Shown in pieces: positions 28,580-37,406 of a stretch of DNA of 64,000 bases. The notes under the pieces were generated by a model. It saw only the letters and a program-made list of their open reading frames with translations. It had not been told where the DNA came from and searched no databases. Origin of the DNA: Bifidobacterium asteroides (GTDB lineage Bacteria > Actinomycetota > Actinomycetes > Actinomycetales > Bifidobacteriaceae). The DNA lies in NCBI RefSeq assembly GCF_003202755.1, contig NZ_QGLK01000005.1, forward strand, positions 62,001 to 126,000, read 5' to 3'. Within the stretch, counting starts at the first letter, position 1, and each line of letters begins with the position of its first letter. The translations under genes and the position numbers were made by a program.

Positions 28580-29029
28580 CTACTTGGCCTGCTGAGCGAC
28601 CTGATGGATCTTGTACTCAATGGGCTGCTGGGAGGTGTGAGGATGCTCCTCGCCTGCGAAGACCCGCAGCCTGGTCAGCTGGACCTTGGCCAGTTTGTTC
28701 TTGGGCAGCATGCCCTTGACCGCCGTCATGATGATGCGCTCGGGATTGTGCTCCATCAACTGCCCGTAGGAGTCGCGACGCAGACCGCCGGGACGGCCGG
28801 AGTGGGTGTAGAGCACCTTGTCGCTCTTGTTGCCCGTCAGCACCATCTTGGAGGCGTTGATGACAATGACGTTGTTGCCGGAGTCGGCGTAGGGCGCATA
28901 GGTGGGCTTGTTCTTGCCACGCAGCAGATCGGCCACCTGGGCTGCCAGACGCCCCAGCACCACACCGGAGGCGTCGACGATATACCAGTCATGTGTCAGA
29001 TCGGCTGGTTTCGGGGTGAAAGTCTTCAC
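28580..29029 (-). CDS. rplM: 50S ribosomal protein L13
   Basis: 149 residues, an early large-subunit assembly protein. It has [20 protein letters not shown] at the start and [20 protein letters not shown] in the middle. First gene of the rplM-rpsI operon; the 203-base upstream region must carry the promoter, but I saw no clear boxes. Confidence 0.98.
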   Translation of the reverse strand: MKTFTPKPADLTHDWYIVDASGVVLGRLAAQVADLLRGKNKPTYAPYADSGNNVIVINASKMVLTGNKSDKVLYTHSGRPGGLRRDSYGQLMEHNPERIIMTAVKGMLPKNKLAKVQLTRLRVFAGEEHPHTSQQPIEYKIHQVAQQAK

Positions 29030-29232
29030 GATTCAACCTTTTCCTTGCATTGTGTTTCGGGCTCTCCGCGCCGCATGCTGCCATGCTGGCCGAAAGCCGT
29101 GTATTCCGTGGGCTCCCTTAAAGTCCTAGACGGCGAGTGGGAAAAGCGCTTTGAGGACCCCTTAGGGAAACACAACAATCCATTATTGTAACGCCTGTAT
29201 GCCGTTCGTCAAAATTTGTGTCTGCTCCGGTT

Positions 29233-29865
29233 TCAGCGGGAGGCAGCCGCCCGTGCCACCTGACCATCCGGGTCCTTGCTCAGGGCATCAAGGGTCGCCT
29301 GTCCCGTGTTGGGATTCAGGGCCACGGCCCGGCGCACCATGGCGGCCAGCACATGGGGGGCATCCTGCTCCTCGCGAGTGCCCAAGGCTCCCAGGAAGTC
29401 TAGTGTCTCGGCATCGGTTCGTTCATCCTGGGCGCCTTCCAGACGCATCTTCCAGGAGGTCATAGGGTTGGTCAGCGCGGCAGCTCTGACTCCGGCGTCC
29501 TCGTCCTTGGTAAGCAAACCGGCCAGCCAGTTCTTATCGTCCTTGTTGGCGGCTACCGCCCGGCGGACCTCGGAGCTGGAATCCTGGGAGAGCTTGACCA
29601 GAATGTTAGGAAAGGGCATGGTCTGCGCCAGGTAGACCCTGTCCTCCACCGGTGTGTGTTCATTGCCAGCCACCGCCTCCAGCAATGCCGTGAAGCGGGA
29701 GAAGGCAGCCTGGTCTGACCTGTCGGGCAGTGGGCTGCGGGCGAATCCGTGCAGCTCAGCCGTATCCGTGGAGTGCCTGAGCCTTTCATAGAAAACGGTC
29801 AGGGCCTCGTGGGGCTTGCCGGCTGACGGAGGTTCGGTTTCCGGTTGGTCCTGAGGATTGGTCAT
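29233..29865 (-). CDS. Variant leucine-rich repeat (LRV-like) protein of unknown function
   Basis: 210 residues without a signal peptide or membrane segment. Residues about 95-210 hold helical repeats of roughly 24-26 residues with the pattern VRRAVAxNxDxxxWLxxLxxDxDxxVRxAALTNP. This fits the LRV/HEAT-like family, whose members bind proteins or occasionally carry iron-sulfur clusters. The N-terminal part (MTNPQDQPETEPPSAGKPHE) is polar and probably disordered. No Cys cluster is present. It is a single gene, divergent from the yigZ gene; its function is unknown. Confidence 0.75.
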   Translation of the reverse strand: MTNPQDQPETEPPSAGKPHEALTVFYERLRHSTDTAELHGFARSPLPDRSDQAAFSRFTALLEAVAGNEHTPVEDRVYLAQTMPFPNILVKLSQDSSSEVRRAVAANKDDKNWLAGLLTKDEDAGVRAAALTNPMTSWKMRLEGAQDERTDAETLDFLGALGTREEQDAPHVLAAMVRRAVALNPNTGQATLDALSKDPDGQVARAAASR

Positions 29866-29973
29866 GCGGCCAGCTTAGGTCGTCTCCTTGATATCAGACT
29901 CGGCCCGGAATCCCCTCTAGCATGGAGATAGCGCAGGAACCGAGGAGACGATAGGAATAGGAGGCAAGCCGAT

Positions 29974-30636
29974 TTGCTCACCATATTGGATACGCCGCAG
30001 AAACCAGCCACAGGCTCTCTGACCGACCGGAAGTCCGAGTTTATCGGCCAGGCCTGCCATGTGGAAGACCGAGATGCGGCCATGGCCTTCGTCCAAGAGG
30101 TCCGCTTACAGCACCCCAAAGCCCGGCACGTCTGCCACTGCGCGATCTGGGGACCTGAGGGCCGCACCAGCGAGCGCATGAGCGATGACGGAGAGCCCTC
30201 CGGAACGGCCGGCAAGCCCATACTTGAGGTCATGCGTCGGCAGGGACTGACCGATTGCGTCCTGACTGTGACCCGATACTTCGGGGGGATCCTTCTAGGG
30301 TCAGGAGGGTTGATCCGAGCCTATTCCTCAGCAGCCTCCCTAACACTCAAGGCGGCAAGATCGGCACGCGTGCTCCCGACGCAGCGCTTCACGATCACCG
30401 TGGACTACCCGGAATATGACTCCCTCCGCCGTCTGATCCGTACCACTGGGGGATACATGGAAAGCGAGGACTTCACTGACCGGGTGCGGCTGATCTACGA
30501 CCTTGAGCCCGCAGCGGTGCCAGCCTTTCATGGTCGGCTGGACGACCTTCTGCAGGGCCGTGTCCAGCCCAGTGCACTGGGCGAAGGCCACAGGCTGATT
30601 CCCCTGTCCGGGGACCAAGCTCCATCTACCACATGA
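29974..30636 (+). CDS. yigZ: YigZ/IMPACT family protein
   Basis: 220 residues. The N-terminal UPF0029/IMPACT domain (about 10-120) has the family motifs DRKSEFIGQAC, RHVCHCAIWG, SDDGEPSGTAGKPILEVM and TRYFGGILLGSGGLIRAYSS. A DUF1949 ferredoxin-like C-terminal domain follows. IMPACT proteins are linked to translation stress in eukaryotes; the bacterial role is unclear. The start is TTG, nine bases after AGGAGG; no ATG is available nearby. Confidence 0.92.
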   Translation: MLTILDTPQKPATGSLTDRKSEFIGQACHVEDRDAAMAFVQEVRLQHPKARHVCHCAIWGPEGRTSERMSDDGEPSGTAGKPILEVMRRQGLTDCVLTVTRYFGGILLGSGGLIRAYSSAASLTLKAARSARVLPTQRFTITVDYPEYDSLRRLIRTTGGYMESEDFTDRVRLIYDLEPAAVPAFHGRLDDLLQGRVQPSALGEGHRLIPLSGDQAPSTT

Positions 30637-30791
30637 TCGGCGGGACAGGCCACGCAGCCTTTGCCCAGCTTTGATCTGCACTGCCAGACAGGCTCATGTC
30701 ATGCACCATCGGTCCGCCACTTACAGATTTGAATCCGCCCTAGCTGCAGCACTGCAAAGGCCAAGGAAAATGGATACCAATGGCAATAAAT

Positions 30792-30830
30792 AAGGCCGGT
30801 GATCGTGCGAAATCAGCGATCACCGGCCTT
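30792..30830. terminator. Terminator downstream of tRNA-Ser
   Basis: A perfect 14-base stem (AAGGCCGGTGATCG with its complement) around an 11-base loop, five bases past the tRNA 3' end. The minus-strand tail is TATTTATT. It may also stop transcripts from yigZ on the plus strand. Confidence 0.85.
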
Positions 30831-30834
30831 CAGG

Positions 30835-30921
30835 CGGAGACGAGGAGATTCGAACTCCTGGACCGCTTGCGCAGTCAACACCTTAGCAGGGTGCCCCTTT
30901 CGGCCACTCAGGCACGTCTCC
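30835..30921 (-). tRNA. tRNA-Ser (anticodon GCT)
   Basis: 87 bases folding as a class II tRNA. The acceptor pairs GGAGACG with CGTCTCC. The anticodon loop reads CTGCTAA. A long variable arm is present (TTGACTGCGCAAGCGGTC) and the T-loop is GTTCGAATC. The discriminator is G and the terminal CCA is not fully encoded. It reads AGC and AGU codons. Confidence 0.96.
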
Positions 30922-31148
30922 ATGCTTGCTCCCGATCTGGGACCTTGATCCCAGGGTTTTCAAGAACAAAACAATAGAATACCATGATTGACTGACCTGA
31001 CTCGCCGGAGCGGCAGGATCGGATGGAATAGGGACAGGTTTGTCCATTTTTCATGGATAAAAACCAGAAAAGTGAATCTTTTCTAAGAATTTACATTCGA
31101 GAATAATTTATCGTATGTTCCTCCGGGGCTCCCTTCTATCATGGAGCC

Positions 31149-32420
31149 ATGAGTACCGCACCAAGGCTTGCAGCCGCCAAGAAGGACTGGGGACATGACG
31201 AGACCGGCTGCACGGTGCTGCATATTGACATGGATGCTTTCTACGCCTCTTGTGAAGTCGCTCGACACCCGCAATTGCAGGGAAGGCCGGTCATTATCGG
31301 CACCGGACAGCGTTCGGTGGTCTCCGCGGCCAGCTATGAGGCCAGAGCCTTCGGCATCAACTCGGCCATGCCTCTGGCACGTGCCAAGCGACTATGCCCT
31401 CAAGGGGTCTTCCTCCCGGTCGATATGACCTATTACCGGGGCATTTCACGACGGATATTTGATACGGTTTTCTCACAAATCACCGATCAGATCGAGCAGG
31501 TCTCCGTAGACGAGTGCTACATGGATGTGTCCGGGGCGCTCATGCGCTGGGGCATGCCCACAGCCATAGCCCGGTGGATTCGAGCCAGCGTGGCCCGCCA
31601 ATTCCACGTGACCTGCTCGGTGGGCATCGCCACCAACAAGCTGGTAGCCAAAATGGCTTCCACCAATGCCAAGCCTGACGGCATGCTGCTGATTCCCAAG
31701 GCCCGGCAGGCCGAGTTCGTCCAGCTGATGCCCCTGCGCGGGGTCCCCGGCATCGGACCGGCCCTGGAAAAGCGGCTCAACGCCTGGGCCATCAAGGATG
31801 TGGCCGACTTGGCCACCATGAGCGAACGGGATCTGACTCGGGCCACAGGTTCGACCGTTACAGCCCGGATGCTGGCACAGGCCTCCCACGGCCTGGACGA
31901 CGATCCGGTCAAACCACGAGCACCTGAGAAATCCCTGGGCGCGGAACGCACCTTCCTGCACGACACCACCAGCATGAAGCAGGTCTGCGACCTCCTGCGC
32001 GCCTGCAGCGACGAGGTGGCCACCGGACTGCGAGCGCATGACCTGATCGCCCGGACCATCACTGTCAAACTGCGCTTTGATGATCTGCGCTATATGACCA
32101 AGGCCCATACCCTGGAGACTCCGGTCAACTCAGCCAATCGCATCTATCCGCAGGCGGTCGGACTGCTCAAGGCCATGCTGGGGCTGCCAGAGGGCGTGCC
32201 CATGGACACCCCCCTGCCCCGGCTGATCCGCCTAGCCGGTGTCAGCGCATCCGGTCTGAGCCGGGTGGAAGATACCCCCATCCAGCCGTCCTTGGACGAC
32301 ATCATGCGCGAGAGCAAACGACACACCGGTAGTGAGTCCCAGCGCCTGGATCAGGCAGAGGCCACCATGGACTCCATCAGGAACCGCTACGGCAAGGGTT
32401 CAGTCAGCATGGGTCTTTAA
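31149..32420 (+). CDS. dinB: DNA polymerase IV (Y-family)
   Basis: Error-prone translesion polymerase of 423 residues. The catalytic motif HIDMDAFYASCE carries Asp27 and VSVDECYMD carries Asp121-Glu122. The helix-hairpin-helix segment is PLRGVPGIGPALEKRL, and the little-finger domain runs from about residue 255 (EKSLGAERTFLHD). No C-terminal beta-clamp box is obvious in the Ser/Arg-rich tail. No LexA box was seen upstream. It converges with dapC, and the two stop codons overlap. Confidence 0.95.
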   Translation: MSTAPRLAAAKKDWGHDETGCTVLHIDMDAFYASCEVARHPQLQGRPVIIGTGQRSVVSAASYEARAFGINSAMPLARAKRLCPQGVFLPVDMTYYRGISRRIFDTVFSQITDQIEQVSVDECYMDVSGALMRWGMPTAIARWIRASVARQFHVTCSVGIATNKLVAKMASTNAKPDGMLLIPKARQAEFVQLMPLRGVPGIGPALEKRLNAWAIKDVADLATMSERDLTRATGSTVTARMLAQASHGLDDDPVKPRAPEKSLGAERTFLHDTTSMKQVCDLLRACSDEVATGLRAHDLIARTITVKLRFDDLRYMTKAHTLETPVNSANRIYPQAVGLLKAMLGLPEGVPMDTPLPRLIRLAGVSASGLSRVEDTPIQPSLDDIMRESKRHTGSESQRLDQAEATMDSIRNRYGKGSVSMGL

Positions 32421-33571
32421 GCACCTGCACGCAACCGCTCCAGTGCCAGCTCCAGCTGGTCGTCAGATATGGTGGATGAGAATCGCAAACGGTGACCATC
32501 CCCGTAAAACTCCCCAGGACTGGCCAGTATCCCTATACGGGCCAGGTCAGTCATATCGGCCCAGCAATCGCCCGAACGGGCTTGCGCCCAAATATAAAGT
32601 CCACCCTGTGGCATGACGGCATCGTATCCGTAAGCTGTCAGAGTTTGAGCCAAGGCCTGCAGACGACGTGCGTAGATCTTGCGCTGGGCCATCACAGCTT
32701 CTCCGTCCTCCAGAGCGGCTCGCATGGCCCGCTGTATCGGACCGGGCACAATCAGTCCCACCTGCTTGCGGTAGGCAGTCATGGGCTTCACCAGATGAGC
32801 ATCGCCGGCCACGAGGGCTGCCCTGTACCCGGCCATGTTGGACTGTTTGCTCATCGAGTACAGGCAGAGTATCCCGCTGGCATCGCCGCCGCAGACTTTA
32901 GACTCCAAGATACAAGGTGAGGCCGGGATCGGCGCATTCTGCCCGACTTGAGTAGGTCCTGACCAATCCAGCATGGCATAGCACTCGTCGCTCAGGACCG
33001 TAGCCCCAATCGAACGAGCCGCCCGGACGATCTTAGCCAACGCCGTTCGGTCTATGACCTGACCACTGGGGTTGCCTGGCGAATTGATCCATACTGCTCG
33101 CACGCCAGGCAGATCCACCCATGAATCTGTATCAGCCGGATCATCAACGGTTGTCACCTGAGCCCCGGCCAGCTGGGTTCCGATGGCATAGGTGGGATAG
33201 GATACCGTCGGCTGTACCACCCGATCCCCCGGGCCCAGATGCAGGAGGGAGGCCATGAGTGCCACCGCCTCCTTGGACCCGACCGTAGGCACCAGGTCCG
33301 CGCCCAAGGCATCCAGATCGACACCGCGACGGCGACGGAACCAGCCGGCCACGGCCTGCCTCAGGAGATCATCACCGGCAGTTTTCGGATATCCTCGCGC
33401 CTGGTCATCATCCGCAGCCGCCGCCAGGGCATCCCTGACCGACCTGGGTACAGGATCCACCGGCGAACCGACCGAGAGGTCGACCAGACCGCCGGGGCAC
33501 TGCTCAGCACGCCGCCGGTAGGGGTCAATCCTTGACCAGTCGTAGGGGGATCGGAAAGAGTGAAAACCCAT
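32417..33571 (-). CDS. dapC: Succinyldiaminopimelate transaminase
   Basis: PLP enzyme of lysine and peptidoglycan precursor synthesis: converts N-succinyl-2-amino-6-ketopimelate with glutamate to the diaminopimelate derivative. 384 residues of fold type I. It has NSPGNPSG (about 163-170), DECYAMLDW and the PLP-binding Lys242 in SMSKQSNMAGYRAA. The start MGFHSFRSPYDWSRIDPYRR matches the actinobacterial family; longer in-frame readings run back through fdxA and are rejected. It lies 70 bases after fdxA, the arrangement known from many actinobacteria. Confidence 0.93.
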   Translation of the reverse strand: MGFHSFRSPYDWSRIDPYRRRAEQCPGGLVDLSVGSPVDPVPRSVRDALAAAADDDQARGYPKTAGDDLLRQAVAGWFRRRRGVDLDALGADLVPTVGSKEAVALMASLLHLGPGDRVVQPTVSYPTYAIGTQLAGAQVTTVDDPADTDSWVDLPGVRAVWINSPGNPSGQVIDRTALAKIVRAARSIGATVLSDECYAMLDWSGPTQVGQNAPIPASPCILESKVCGGDASGILCLYSMSKQSNMAGYRAALVAGDAHLVKPMTAYRKQVGLIVPGPIQRAMRAALEDGEAVMAQRKIYARRLQALAQTLTAYGYDAVMPQGGLYIWAQARSGDCWADMTDLARIGILASPGEFYGDGHRLRFSSTISDDQLELALERLRAGA

Positions 33572-33641
33572 GGCCCGCCTTTCTCTTATGAATAAGCCGC
33601 GGTGGGTTGGCTCCCATCCGCGGCTCGTCAGCCTTAATCGA

Positions 33642-33959
33642 CTACTTGTTGGGCGGCAGTGCTGCCACACCCTCCGGATCGTGATCGTAGGGGCCGACCG
33701 CAGCAGCGCCGCCGGCATCCCCCACCTGGGCGAAGAAATCAGTCGCCGCGTCCTTATACCAAGTCCACTCCTCGGGCAGGTCGTCCTCGTAGAAGATGGC
33801 CTCCACCGGGCAGACCGGCTCGCAGGCGCCACAGTCCACGCACTCGTTGGGGTTGATGTAGAGCGAACGGACGCCCTCGTAGATGCAGTCCACCGGGCAT
33901 TCGTCCACGCAGGCCTTGTCCTTGACGTCCACGCAAGGCTGAGCGATGACGTAGGTCAT
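33642..33959 (-). CDS. fdxA: Seven-iron ferredoxin
   Basis: 105 residues. The N-terminal cluster region has Cys9, Cys17, Cys21 and Cys25 ([19 protein letters not shown]), and [15 protein letters not shown] supplies the second cluster, giving one 3Fe-4S and one 4Fe-4S centre as in actinobacterial FdxA. A low-potential electron carrier; the redox partner is not known. The gene order fdxA-dapC is conserved in actinobacteria. Confidence 0.95.
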   Translation of the reverse strand: MTYVIAQPCVDVKDKACVDECPVDCIYEGVRSLYINPNECVDCGACEPVCPVEAIFYEDDLPEEWTWYKDAATDFFAQVGDAGGAAAVGPYDHDPEGVAALPPNK

Positions 33960-34016
33960 GGGTTACCTCCTGAGTATGCGAGTATTCACTCTACACTGCA
34001 GCGCCGACGCTCCAGG

Positions 34017-35540
34017 TCAGTCCAGACCGGCCTGGGTGGCCTCGGATATCTTCCCGCTGAGCTGATGCCGACCGAGCAGGGAGTGCCGGTAGGAATAGCA
34101 AAAGTAAATGGCCAGGCCTGCTGCCAACCAGACCACGAATCGAATCCAGGTCAGCACGGTCAGGTTGAGCATGAGCCAGAGGCAGGCCAGGGCGATCAGA
34201 ATGGGAACCCAAGGGTTGCCGGGCATCTTGAAGGACCGGGGCAGGTCCGGCCGGCGCTTGCGCATGATAGGCAGGGAGATCGCCACCAGCAGGAAGGCCG
34301 AGAGCGTGCCGATGTTGACCATGTCGGACAGGACGTCTATGGGGAAGCAGGAGGCCACCACGGCCACCACGATGCCGCCCAGGATCTGGATGCGGGCAGG
34401 CGTGCCATGCCGGCCAGTGCGGGACAGGGCACGGGGAAGAAGCCCGTCGCGGCTCATGGCGAAGACAATGCGGGTCAGCCCCAGCAGGAGCACCATGACC
34501 ACGGTGGTCAGCCCCACCACGATGCCGAAGGAGATGATCTTGGCAGCCCAGGGAGCGCCGACCATCTCGAAGCCGGTGGCCAGGGAGGGGTTCTTGGCCT
34601 TGGCCAGATCCTTGTAGGAGACCATGCCGGTGGTGACGATGGCTACAAGGATGTACAGGGTGATGACGATCAACATGCCCAGGCCGATTCCGCGGGGAAT
34701 GGTCTTGTGGGGCTCCTTGGCCTCCTCTGAGGTTGTGGCGACGATATCGAAGCCCACGAAGGCGAAGAAGACCAGGGCTGCGCCTGAGAGGATGCCGGGG
34801 ACACCGTAGATGGTGGGCTGCATGCCGGAAACCCACTGCCAGAGCGGCTGGCCCATGATTCCTGGCACGCTGGCTCCCGGAACGGCCGAAGCGGGCTCGG
34901 AAGGCGGGATGAAGGGCCGGTAGTTGTCCAACTTGACGTAGAAGAAGCCCACCACGATAACGAAGACCACGATGCCGATCTTGAGGACGGTCAAGGCCCC
35001 GTCGAACCGGGCAGAAAGTTTGGTGCCCAGGACCAGAAGAACCGTGAAGAGGGTGACGACCACCAGTGGGGCCAGGTCAACATCCATGCCTCCCACATGG
35101 AAGCTGGAGCTGAACGAGGTGCCCCCCATCAGATGGATGAAGTCATTCAGGTAGACGCCCCAGTACTTGGAGATGACCGAGGCGGCCATGAGCATTTCCA
35201 GAATCAGGTCCCAGCCGATGATCCAGGCCACCAGTTCGCCCATGGTGTTGTAGGTGAAGGTGTAGGCCGAGCCTGAAACCGGGATCATTGAGGCGAATTC
35301 CGCGTAACACATAACGGCTGCCGCGCAGACAATGCCTGCGATGACAAAGGAGATGATGACGGCCGGCCCTGCATGGAAGGCCGCCGCCTGGGCCCCCACC
35401 GAGAAGATGCCGGCACCCACGGCCACTGCGACTGCCATGATGGCCAGGTCCCAGGTGGTCAGCGTCCGCTTGAGCGACCTGCCCTCCTCCCCGGTCTCCG
35501 CCAGGGTCTGTTCAACCGATTTCTTCCTGAATAATTCCAT
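34017..35540 (-). CDS. APC superfamily amino acid permease
   Basis: 507 residues with about twelve membrane helices. The N-terminal motif MAVAVAVGAGIFSVGAQAA is the helix-1 substrate site of the APC fold. FFAFVGFDIVATTSEEAKEP is the helix-6 signature of the cationic amino acid transporter (CAT) branch. A proton-coupled importer of basic or other amino acids is likely; the substrate is not determined. It is monocistronic. The 264-base region upstream holds an imperfect CCCAT/ATGGG hairpin (about 35627-35651) and no other clear element. Confidence 0.9.
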   Translation of the reverse strand: MELFRKKSVEQTLAETGEEGRSLKRTLTTWDLAIMAVAVAVGAGIFSVGAQAAAFHAGPAVIISFVIAGIVCAAAVMCYAEFASMIPVSGSAYTFTYNTMGELVAWIIGWDLILEMLMAASVISKYWGVYLNDFIHLMGGTSFSSSFHVGGMDVDLAPLVVVTLFTVLLVLGTKLSARFDGALTVLKIGIVVFVIVVGFFYVKLDNYRPFIPPSEPASAVPGASVPGIMGQPLWQWVSGMQPTIYGVPGILSGAALVFFAFVGFDIVATTSEEAKEPHKTIPRGIGLGMLIVITLYILVAIVTTGMVSYKDLAKAKNPSLATGFEMVGAPWAAKIISFGIVVGLTTVVMVLLLGLTRIVFAMSRDGLLPRALSRTGRHGTPARIQILGGIVVAVVASCFPIDVLSDMVNIGTLSAFLLVAISLPIMRKRRPDLPRSFKMPGNPWVPILIALACLWLMLNLTVLTWIRFVVWLAAGLAIYFCYSYRHSLLGRHQLSGKISEATQAGLD

Positions 35541-35804
35541 CCTGCTCCCAATCGTGACTTATTGTGCCGCAAGCTCCTCCGGCCCATCACTATAGGAGAT
35601 GGGGATACACAAGTCCGGACTTTGCCCATTTCGGGATACTACCCGATGGGGAGCACGACCGGAACCGTCAAATCAAACAGGGATCGAATCCCCCCTGATG
35701 CAGAGCGCCCAGGCCTTTGCGGCCCTGGCGCCGCATTCTCGCTGAGCCGTCAGAGCTGTCGCACGAAGCGACTTTCTGGCCATGGGGGTCAGCCAGCCTG
35801 CACA

Positions 35805-37211
35805 TCAGCTCTTAAAAAGGGCCAGTGCGTTCTCATAGGAGACCGCGCGGACCAGAGGGGCAAGATACTCCTCGTCATCAGGAATGACGCCTTGGCTCGC
35901 CCAATCGCCCAGGAGCCCGCAGAGCACCCTGCGGAAGAGCTCGTGCCTGGGGAAGGACAGGAAGCTGCGGGAGTCCGTGGTCATTCCTACCGCATTGCCC
36001 AAGAGAGAGGTTTCTGCCAGAACCTCAAGCTGGCGGCGCATCCCGGTGATGGTGTCGTTGAACCACCAGGCGTTGCCCAGTTGAAGCTGGCCCCGATCAT
36101 CGCCGCCGAAGCAGCCCAGGTCAGTGGCTATGGCCATGTAGTCGTTGGGATTGAGGGAATAGACGATGGTTCTGGGCAGGATGTTCGAGCTTTGCGCCTG
36201 GTCAAGAAGGGCCGCAAGGGGGGCGGCCACCGAACCGTCCGCCAGGGCATCGTAACCCGTGTCCGCTCCCAACCGCTGGAAGGCTGTCGAATTGTTGTCG
36301 CGACTGGCATGGAGGTGGAGCTGCATGGTCCAGCCCTTATCCTTGTAGATCCGCATGAGCTCAAGGAGGAGACCTGCACGGTATTGGGCCTGCTCCTGCC
36401 TGCCAAGGCCCAGTCCGGCCCTGGCCTTGCTGAAGATGGCATCCAGCTGCTCGGCAGTCGCCGGAGCGAACTCCACCACATCGACAGCATGGTCGGAGAG
36501 TCTGGAACCATGCTGATGGAAGTAATCCACACGATTGCGCAGAGCTTCGACCAGATCGCTGAAGTCATTGATCGGCTTGCCGCAGACCGACTCCATTGTG
36601 CCGATCCACCCGCCATACCCCTTGGCTGTCGGATTCAGGGCCGCATCCGGGCGGAAGGCGGGGACCATCCTGAAGGGCTCCCCCTCCTTGGCGAACCGAT
36701 CGTGGTACTCCAGACTGTCCTCAGGAGAATCCGTGGTGCAGACCACTTTGACGTTCATGCGACGCAGAAGCGCTCTTCGCGAGAAGTCCGGGGTGGCCAG
36801 CAGCTCGTTGGTCTGATCAAAGATGGACCTGGCGGTCTTGGTGGTCAGGGGTTCGCAGATGCCGAAGTACCTCCGCAGTTCCATGTGGGTCCATAGATAG
36901 ACCGGGCTGCCCACAGCCTGTTCCATGGTCCGGGCGTAAGCCATGAATTTGTCCCAAGGGTCGCCGTCCCCGGTGATCAGCCGTTCCGGAACACCATTGG
37001 CCCTCTCCAGTCGCCACTTATAGTGGTCTCCATAATTGCGCCCATCTGTCAGCCAGGCATCGACGATATTATCGAAGTTGGGGTCCTCATAGATCTCCTT
37101 GGCGTGCAGATGGCAGTGATAATCCACCAGGGGAAGATTCTCAGCCACGTCATGGAACAACCCTCGAGACAACCGCGTCCCGAGAAGAAAATCGTCATCC
37201 AGGAAAGCCAC
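35805..37211 (-). CDS. uxaC: Glucuronate/galacturonate isomerase (uronate isomerase)
   Basis: First step of hexuronate catabolism: glucuronate to fructuronate and galacturonate to tagaturonate. 468 residues, an amidohydrolase-fold TIM barrel with the metal motif VDYHCHLHAKEIYEDP near the start and TTDSPEDSLEYH further on. The start is set at a GTG six bases after AAGGAG because this gives the family length (about 470) and N-terminus (xAFLDDDFLLG). In-frame ATGs upstream would add 12-37 unsupported residues. Transcribed in the same direction as the LacI gene upstream, with about 190 bases between. Confidence 0.95.
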   Translation of the reverse strand: MAFLDDDFLLGTRLSRGLFHDVAENLPLVDYHCHLHAKEIYEDPNFDNIVDAWLTDGRNYGDHYKWRLERANGVPERLITGDGDPWDKFMAYARTMEQAVGSPVYLWTHMELRRYFGICEPLTTKTARSIFDQTNELLATPDFSRRALLRRMNVKVVCTTDSPEDSLEYHDRFAKEGEPFRMVPAFRPDAALNPTAKGYGGWIGTMESVCGKPINDFSDLVEALRNRVDYFHQHGSRLSDHAVDVVEFAPATAEQLDAIFSKARAGLGLGRQEQAQYRAGLLLELMRIYKDKGWTMQLHLHASRDNNSTAFQRLGADTGYDALADGSVAAPLAALLDQAQSSNILPRTIVYSLNPNDYMAIATDLGCFGGDDRGQLQLGNAWWFNDTITGMRRQLEVLAETSLLGNAVGMTTDSRSFLSFPRHELFRRVLCGLLGDWASQGVIPDDEEYLAPLVRAVSYENALALFKS

Positions 37212-37392
37212 TACAAACTCCTTAGTCGAAAACAGCAAGTCCGGCATCCGAATTTCCGCGATGCCCAAATCCTCCTGTACAGACCAAGGGGCAGGTAAGG
37301 CAGTCAGACGATCGGAACTCACACATGCTCTTGATCAGCCTATGCGCACCCGAAAAGGCTCAGCATGATGTTGCCATGACTTGTCGGAAACC

Positions 37393-37406
37393 TTCCTGAT
37401 CAGGAA
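37393..37406. promoter_or_regulatory. 14-base palindrome between lacI and uxaC
   Basis: TTCCTGATCAGGAA is perfectly self-complementary and spans the end of the regulator gene, about 180 bases before uxaC. It could be an operator for the LacI protein or simply part of a weak terminator. I did not find a copy upstream of uxuB or uxaB, which argues against it being the regulon operator. Confidence 0.35.

Noticed and set aside
31000-31148. LexA (SOS) box upstream of dinB
   Set aside because: TTCGAGAATAA and TCGTATGTTC do not form the CGAAC-N4-GTTCG palindrome of actinobacterial LexA sites.
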